This document shows positions 29,160 through 33,731 of a DNA stretch of 33,731 nucleotides, in pieces. The DNA is taken from the NCBI GenBank assembly GCA_032718475.1, contig JAUCBJ010000426.1, forward strand, positions 1 to 33,731, in the 5' to 3' direction. The DNA is from Nemertoderma westbladi. Lineage: Eukaryota; Xenacoelomorpha; Nemertodermatida; Nemertodermatidae. The notes below the pieces were generated by a model. That model searched no databases. It was not told the origin of the DNA and saw only the letters and a program-made list of their open reading frames with translations. Every line of letters starts with the position of its first letter. Within the stretch, counting starts at the first letter, position 1. Both the position numbers and the translations under genes were made by a program.

Positions 29160-30280
29160 ATTTAATCCTATCCGTAGGCCTACTAAAATTAATAGATTAC
29201 TCCGTGCTATAACGTTTAGTGACAGATTTTCCTCTTCTGTACCCATTTACAAATCTTTTAATAGTTTACCTATCCAAGTGGTTTACAAATAAATACCTGG
29301 GGTCGTATTAATAAAAGTGAGCTATATAGCACGTTCTACCTAGACCATCTACCTACATAGTATGATAGATGGTTTCAATTAGACCGTCTATGTAGACCGA
29401 CTACCCAAAAAAGAGGGTAGACGGTCTACGTAGTTGGTTTTATTAATACGGCTCCTGGTGTTAATATTTATGTATAATGTTTTAAAGGGTAATTGTCCAA
29501 GGGATTTAAAAAGGCTGTTTTCTGAATCTGACGCTGTTTATTCCCATAGAACGCGAACACGGTAGGCTAGCCAAAATAATTTATATAATATTCCATCAAC
29601 ACGTATTCTTGTATCTCAAAGATCACTAAAATATCAGCTTTTTTTGTGGAATTTATTATCTATTTCAATTAAAGAGCTTTATTCAATAAATATATTTTCT
29701 TATTTTTAATTAATGAACTGTAACTGCGGGGTCATATCTATGCCTGATGCTTTGGTCAGTGTTCATTGCGGTATCGTTATCGGCATATTAGTGTCCCTGT
29801 CTATTCCGGTATCCTCTTTCAATTTGGGTTTACTTTATTTCTAACTTGTCTCATTGTGTGTAATTTTTCTTTCAAACGTCGTGCCTACGTAAGCTGAATC
29901 GTCACTTTTATGTATTCATATAATTATACGCGGTGCTTTAAATTTAATTATATATAACGTATACGTTAGTAATTCTAATAAACACATGTACTGTATTAAC
30001 TTCGTCAATTTTCTCCTAAACGGCGCACAGCCACGTACTAGCTTTGCTATTTTGCTGTGTTGCCCTTTTCACTATATAAATAATACAAAAACAAACTCAG
30101 TTGATTACCTACTGTAGTTAGAGTAAATTTGAATTTCACATTACATTTAAATTTTAATGCTCCGGCACTTATTTCCAGGTAATTTAACTGTTTGTAAATA
30201 TGTAAATTTTGATTGTAATTTTATGATATGTATAGTGTATGTACTGTATAGATATTAGTGAAATAAATAAATAAAACTGA
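29160..30280 (+). mobile_element. CR1/L2-like LINE remnant with 3' tail, split by a small element
   Basis: Plus-strand codons before the inserted element give INRLLRAITFSD and then RFSSSVPIYKSFNSLPIQVV. After it comes LIFMYNVLKGNCPRDLKRLF, then SHRTRTR, a TAG, and LKYQLFLWNLLSISIKEL. This order (QKK/RAITFSD, PIYKSFN-LPI, FMYN, LP-DL--LF, H--TR, WN-L) is the C-terminal region of CR1/L2-like ORF2. The 3' end near 30261-30280 is AAATAAATAAATAAAACTGA. Catalytic RT motifs are absent and stops interrupt the frame. Assignment relies on the C-terminal signature only. Confidence 0.7.
29296..29458. mobile_element. Inverted-repeat element (MITE-like), 163 bp, inside the LINE
   Basis: The termini are 21-bp imperfect inverted repeats sharing GTATTAATAAAA exactly and CC-GG at the outside (17 of 21 matching). 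A second internal inverted repeat pairs CTATGTAGACCGACTACCC (about 29389-29407) with GGGTAGACGGTCTACGTAG (29415-29433). It interrupts LINE codons between VVYK and LIFMYN, which proves that it inserted after the LINE. Flanks TAAATA and TTAATA may be a decayed target duplication. Confidence 0.75.
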
Positions 30281-30730
30281 AACTGAAAAAGCGGAAAACC
30301 CAGTTTTAAGGCCGACCGGTAACATCTTGAAACACCTACCTAGATTTATCAATAATGTTAGAACGAAACGAGGCGGGAAAACAGACTGATACATCAGATC
30401 CCTTTGTTTGGCGGAAATTCAAAATTAAACATCATAATTATCGAAATAACCCATTGCTCTGTAAATCCGAGCGGGATTTTTAAATTGCAGAATTGGTACC
30501 AATAATCTTCCAATTCAGTCCACAGTCCAGCAGTCAGCTGGTCAGTACTCTGGTACTGCAGTACTGCACAGCAGTATACTGGTATATCAGGTATTTACAG
30601 ATACAGAGATACAGAGATATACATAGTACCTTAGTACATACACAGTACTGCAGTACCGGAACTGAAGTAATGCAATAGAAAAAATTGTGGTGATCAGTAC
30701 AGCAGTAAGGGGCAGTCTGGCAGTAGGCCT
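30281..30730. other. No supported gene; CAGTACTG-rich stretch
   Basis: 30525-30720 is dense in CAGTACTG, CAGCAG and TACAGTAC words, possibly a decayed simple repeat. No coding sequence was seen. Confidence 0.5.
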
Positions 30731-30880
30731 GCTGGGTGAGCCAGAAATTTATTTTCGCTGTCATTCTTTAGCTTGAACAGTTCAATCGTTTGAAAAAAGT
30801 GTCTCCGGCAGTGCGGGCTCCGGCAGTCCGGCTAAAGAATTAAAGTGAAAATAACAATTATGGCTAACTGCTAACCCAGC
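30731..30880. mobile_element. Inverted-repeat (foldback) element of about 150 bp
   Basis: ATTTTCGCTGTCATTCTTTAGC-like left sequence (about 30751-30772) mirrors GCTAAAGAATTAAAGTGAAA (30831-30850) on the other side. The pairing extends outward through AGCCA/TGGCT to GCTGGGT (30731-30737) and ACCCAGC (30874-30880), after a 7-bp gap. The centre contains a TTGAACAGTTCAA palindrome and two CTCCGGCAGT words. No coding sequence. Probably a short non-autonomous DNA element. Confidence 0.65.
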
Positions 30881-31084
30881 ACACAGCAAGGACAAGCAGT
30901 CAGAGATCTATGCCAAAATTGGCAGTTTTCAAAAATGGAAGTTTTTATTCCAATTTCGGCATTAATTCCAAAATTGGAAGTAGTACTGATAGGCACCAGT
31001 CAGCCAGTTATTAGATTAATAATGTATTTTGAACTAATCTATTTTCATGAAATTTATTATAGGCCTAATGCATTATATTTCGGT

Positions 31085-31400
31085 AAACGAACTTAGATCC
31101 GGCAGGGCCTGACTTTGACAGTTTGAGGAACTTATATCTTTGCGAACTTGGGTCCTATATATGCGTACATAGATCCTATATCTGGGTGAACTTAGATACT
31201 AACTGGCAGACTAGGTGAACTTAGATCCTATCCGGCAGTCCGGGGGAACTTAGATGCTTGCGAACTTGGGTCCTATATATGCAAACATAGATCCTATATC
31301 TGGGTGAACTTAGATCCTAACTAGCAGACTTGGTGAACTTAGATCCTATCCGGCAGTCCGGGGGAACTTAGATCCTAACTACTGCACTCGGTGAACTCAG
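31085..31400. repeat. 118-bp tandem repeat with GAACTTAGATCC sub-repeats
   Basis: CGAACTTGGGTCCTATATAT at 31143 recurs at 31261 (118 bp apart) in the same context, ending in CCGGCAGTCCGGGGGAACTT. Within each unit, GAACTTAGATCC-type words recur every ~20-40 bp. About two full units plus partial flanks. Confidence 0.85.
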
Positions 31401-31764
31401 ATCCCAATTTATACAAATTCCTTCAGTCCTTAGCAGATAGAACACGCTAGACTGCTAGAGGAGAAGCAAACTTAGATCCCACATCATGTAGTGCATTGGC
31501 TGCATTCAATTGATATTATAGTATTGTACTGTGTTACATTAAGCATATAAAAGTACTTTATAATATATTATATTTATAATATCTATTACAATATAGGCTA
31601 TATCTTTTTGCGGAGTCACATAGTAGTCTGAAGTTCCCTAGTCTGCCGCTAGAGGGCGAAATGTCTCAAAGTGAAAACCATACAGTAGCTATAAATTGGT
31701 TACTAGGCAATAATACTACATTTTGTATAGTTAGGCCTATTGCTGATCGAACGAAAACTGCCCT

Positions 31765-31837
31765 GGTCCATGTGAGGATCGAACCCACGACCTACTGGAG
31801 ATTTGAATTCAAAGCAACCACTACACCAAGGTGGAAC
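31765..31837 (-). other. tRNA-like SINE head (left arm)
   Basis: Reverse complement of the right-arm head. On the minus strand it has A box TGGTGTAGTGG and B box GGTTCGATCC, directing transcription leftward. It differs from the right-arm copy at two bases in the anticodon region (GAGATTTG versus GGGATGTG, plus-strand reading). It is unlikely to be a functional tRNA, because the acceptor and anticodon arms pair poorly. Confidence 0.7.
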
Positions 31838-31923
31838 AGTAACGTTCGAATTTGTTCGTTAACGTTCGAATTTGTAAGACTCTGATTTAAGAACTGAGGC
31901 ACTCCCCACAACCACAGCCACAG

Positions 31924-31991
31924 AGCTGTGGTTGTGGCTGAGGCTGTGGCTGAGGCTGTGGCTGTAAATGTGGCTGAGGCTGTGGTTGTGG
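31924..31991. repeat. (GTGGCT)n hexamer core of the palindrome
   Basis: GTGGCTGAGGCT and GTGGTTGTGGCT hexamer runs fill the asymmetric centre. The flanking arm tips also contain the same hexamer in mirrored form, which may have helped create or stabilise the inversion. Confidence 0.85.
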
Positions 31992-32077
31992 CTGTGGCTG
32001 TGGTTGTGGGGAGTGCCTCAGTTCTTAAATCAGAGTCTTACAAATTCGAACGTTAACGAACAAATTCGAACGTTACT

Positions 32078-32150
32078 GTTCCACCTTGGTGTAGTGGTTG
32101 CTTTGAATTCACATCCCCAGTAGGTCGTGGGTTCGATCCTCACATGGACC
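32078..32150 (+). other. tRNA-like SINE head (right arm)
   Basis: A-box consensus match TGGTGTAGTGG at 32087-32097 and B box GGTTCGATCCT at 32130-32140 (10 of 11). The T arm is intact: GTGGG, loop TTCGATC, CTCAC. The acceptor arm is partly paired (TTCCA with TGGAC). This is a Pol III internal promoter typical of tRNA-derived SINEs, directing transcription rightward into the arm body. The parental tRNA cannot be named safely. Confidence 0.75.
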
Positions 32151-32335
32151 AGGGCAGTTTTCGTTCGATCAGCAATAGGCCTAACTATACAAAATGTAGT
32201 ATTATTGCCTAGTAACCAATTCATAGCTACTGTATGGTTTTCACTTTGAGACATTTCGCCCTCTAGCGGCAGAGTAGAGAACTTCAGACTACTATGTGAC
32301 TCTGCAAAAAGATATAGCCTATATTGTAATAGATA

Positions 32336-33110
32336 CCGACTGGGGGGTCAAAATTAAGTAATAATATATCTAAAAAGTCTCAAACATCTTACCTCATGGC
32401 TCGCCCCTCAGAACTCTTAAGCAATATACATGTAGCTTCATATTTTTTAAGGAAAACTGGTAAACGAGATTTGTTACTTACTCATACCTCGCAGACTTAA
32501 GTAATTAATTATACAGTAGGTTAGATCGTTTTGAGAGTAGGACCATTGGAAACAGCGCCCTGGAAAACCTCAGTACAAATAAAATTAATAAAGATTAACA
32601 GGATATAGCTTGTTATAATAAAACATAAATTATATATAATAAAGTAGAACTATTATTAGGGTTGTAAATAAAAAAAAATTCAATAAATTGAAGATAAACT
32701 GTATATAACTTATGTATTAAAAGAGGGCCTTATTTAATTATGTCCGGTCAGGCGCGCAGGCTGCTTCACAACACAATGTGAAAGAATGCAATCTATTGCA
32801 AAACCAGATGTTTATTCTGATTTCTCAGGCGATTTGACAATGGTCTACATGACAACGAAGCTGGAGGTTTAAATAATTTAAAATTTGTGGCAGGCCCACG
32901 TTGGTATACAATATAACTCAACATAGGATTCAATGGGATTAGCCATGCTACGTCTAATAAGAGCCCAAACAGCCACAGATTATTGAGGGACTGAACCAGG
33001 ACCAAACTGGCCCATTTTATTTTCCTGAAAGGGTAAATCGTCACCTTCAAGGCAGAACACCCTAAGTCGATTTTTTTCGATTTTCATGTTTTTGACTTTT
33101 TGGGTAATTC
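32336..33110. other. No supported gene
   Basis: AT-rich intergenic DNA. The 85-codon minus frame at 32793-33050 has no recognised domain and no clear exon borders. Confidence 0.5.
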
Positions 33111-33150
33111 GATATCGGCTTTTTCGTGCTGGCAGAACCCCGAAGCATTT

Positions 33151-33290
33151 CTACCAGCCATTTTTGAGTTATAAGCCAAAGACAGTTCCCCGTAACTTAT
33201 GCCCACTTCGAGGCAGAACCCCACAAGTCTATAATTGGCTTGCAAAACACCGTAAATTCAAGTATATGAAATTCAGTCCACCTGGCAAAA
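33151..33290 (+). repeat. Dispersed repeat, copy 2
   Basis: Same ordered blocks as at 22291-22426: CTACCAGCCATTTTTGAGTT, ATAAGCCAA, GAGGCAGAACCCCACAA, TTGCAAAACAC, ATGAAATTCAGTCCACCTGG. The neighbouring sequence repeats GGCAGAACCCC and GGCAAAACCCC several times up to ~33360, suggesting a tandem substructure. Unknown family. Confidence 0.8.
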
Positions 33291-33395
33291 CCCCTTAAAT
33301 TAGAAATAAAATCCTGTAAAATCCTTTAAATCAGAAACAATAGCCTGGCAAAACCCCGTAATTTATCATTTATATACTGGTTTGAATTGCGGCCA

Positions 33396-33543
33396 GGACA
33401 CAAATATTAATGAGGGACACAAAAATTATTGAGGGACACAAACATTAATGGGACACAACATAATGAGGGACACAAACATTAATGAGGGACACAAACATTA
33501 ATGAGGGACACAAACATTAATGAGGGACACAAAAACATTAATA
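33396..33543. repeat. 19-bp tandem repeat, about 8 units
   Basis: Unit GAGGGACACAAACATTAAT with small indels and substitutions (AAAATTATT, GGGACACAACATAAT). The middle units are identical, so the array is young. Confidence 0.93.
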
Positions 33544-33731
33544 GGGGTCCATGGTTGCCAATGGATATTAATATGAGCGATGGTGATGCTTGCCATCAGA
33601 CGATTAGATATTAAGTGATTAACTGGAATTAATACTACCGTGGGAACGTGAGCTTCGATCAAAGTACCGCCGTTTTGTATACATTCCATCTTCCTAATTA
33701 GATGGAAATTAATTGAAAGCGACGTTCGGTT
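33544..33731. other. No supported gene
   Basis: Short end of the window. The minus-strand 63-codon frame 33498-33689 overlaps the tandem array and shows no domain. Confidence 0.4.

Larger units (their letters stand above)
31580..32335. mobile_element. 756-bp palindrome with divergent tRNA-like modules
   Basis: Two arms of 344 bp (31580-31923 and 31992-32335) are reverse complements with no length difference and only about six mismatches by eye (~98% identity). A 68-bp (GTGGCT/GAGGCT)n spacer separates them. Each arm contains, from the centre outward, a TTCGAACGTTAAC-rich segment, a tRNA-like head with A and B boxes directed outward, and a ~180-bp body ending near the GCCGCTAGAGGGCG word. This looks like two copies of a tRNA-derived SINE fused head-to-head, or a foldback element. 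The two mirrored 74-codon frames (31661-31885 plus, 32030-32254 minus) are copies of one another and not separate genes. A transcript across it would fold into a long perfect hairpin. Confidence 0.9.

Noticed and set aside
31765-32150. Functional tRNA genes
   Set aside because: The T arm and A/B boxes are good, but the acceptor and anticodon arms pair poorly and the modules are embedded in a repeated palindrome, as in SINEs.
31661-32254. Two 74-codon proteins (MSQSENHT...) on opposite strands
   Set aside because: They are mirror images within the palindrome and run through the tRNA-like module, so they are not protein genes.
32793-33050. 85-codon minus-strand frame
   Set aside because: No recognisable domain or exon signals. 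Kept only as unassigned sequence.

Overview
The window is animal nuclear DNA. It has intron-bearing genes, two seven-transmembrane receptor coding regions, many degraded non-LTR retrotransposons, a pogo-type DNA transposon, small inverted-repeat elements and kilobase-scale minisatellites. There are no operons, ribosome binding sites or other prokaryotic features. Receptor diversity, CR1/L2-like and RTE-like LINEs and AT-rich intergenic DNA suit a marine invertebrate, perhaps a non-vertebrate deuterostome such as an echinoderm. That placement is an inference; the sequence does not prove it. The palindrome TAGGCCTA occurs 14 times across the window, far above chance.

Layout, left to right. 1-4.2 kb: a possible inverted-repeat element, a LINE scrap, a short proline-rich terminal exon of an unknown gene (880-1158), a 10-bp tandem repeat found again near 4 kb, and a ~390-bp direct duplication. 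4.2-8.25 kb: a broken RTE-like LINE (minus strand) abutting a pogo-like transposase pseudogene (minus strand). 9.1-11.5 kb: a 22/18-bp minisatellite that creates very long spurious open frames. 11.58-12.75 kb: an intact but unusual rhodopsin-class GPCR (plus). 13.73-14.69 kb: the 7TM exon of an adhesion/secretin-class GPCR (minus). 15.3-16.6 kb: a CR1/L2-like reverse transcriptase (minus). 17.07-17.61 kb: a 54-bp minisatellite apparently amplified from reverse-transcriptase coding sequence, then a near-perfect hairpin. 17.89-18.64 kb: a secreted proline/tryptophan/threonine-rich protein (minus).

18.9-20.9 kb is a graveyard of the same RTE-like LINE family plus a CR1/L2 tail. One copy has an 11-bp target-site duplication. 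22.7-26.3 kb is a 3.15-kb minisatellite with higher-order structure, lying between short inverted ends like those of hAT elements. 26.3-31.4 kb is intergenic, with LINE remnants, two small inverted-repeat elements and a CpG-rich palindrome cluster. 31.58-32.34 kb is a 756-bp, roughly 98% identical palindrome. Its arms carry divergent tRNA-like Pol III promoter modules around a (GTGGCT)n core. A dispersed repeat and a 19-bp tandem array close the window.

Only three or four host protein-coding segments are supported: the 880-1158 exon, the class A GPCR, the adhesion GPCR exon and the proline-rich secreted protein. The last two lie in order on the same strand and could belong to one gene, but no connecting exons were seen. 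The rest is repetitive DNA at different stages of decay, and its nesting gives a relative insertion order. The most unusual structures are the tRNA-headed palindrome and the minisatellite born from a reverse-transcriptase motif.
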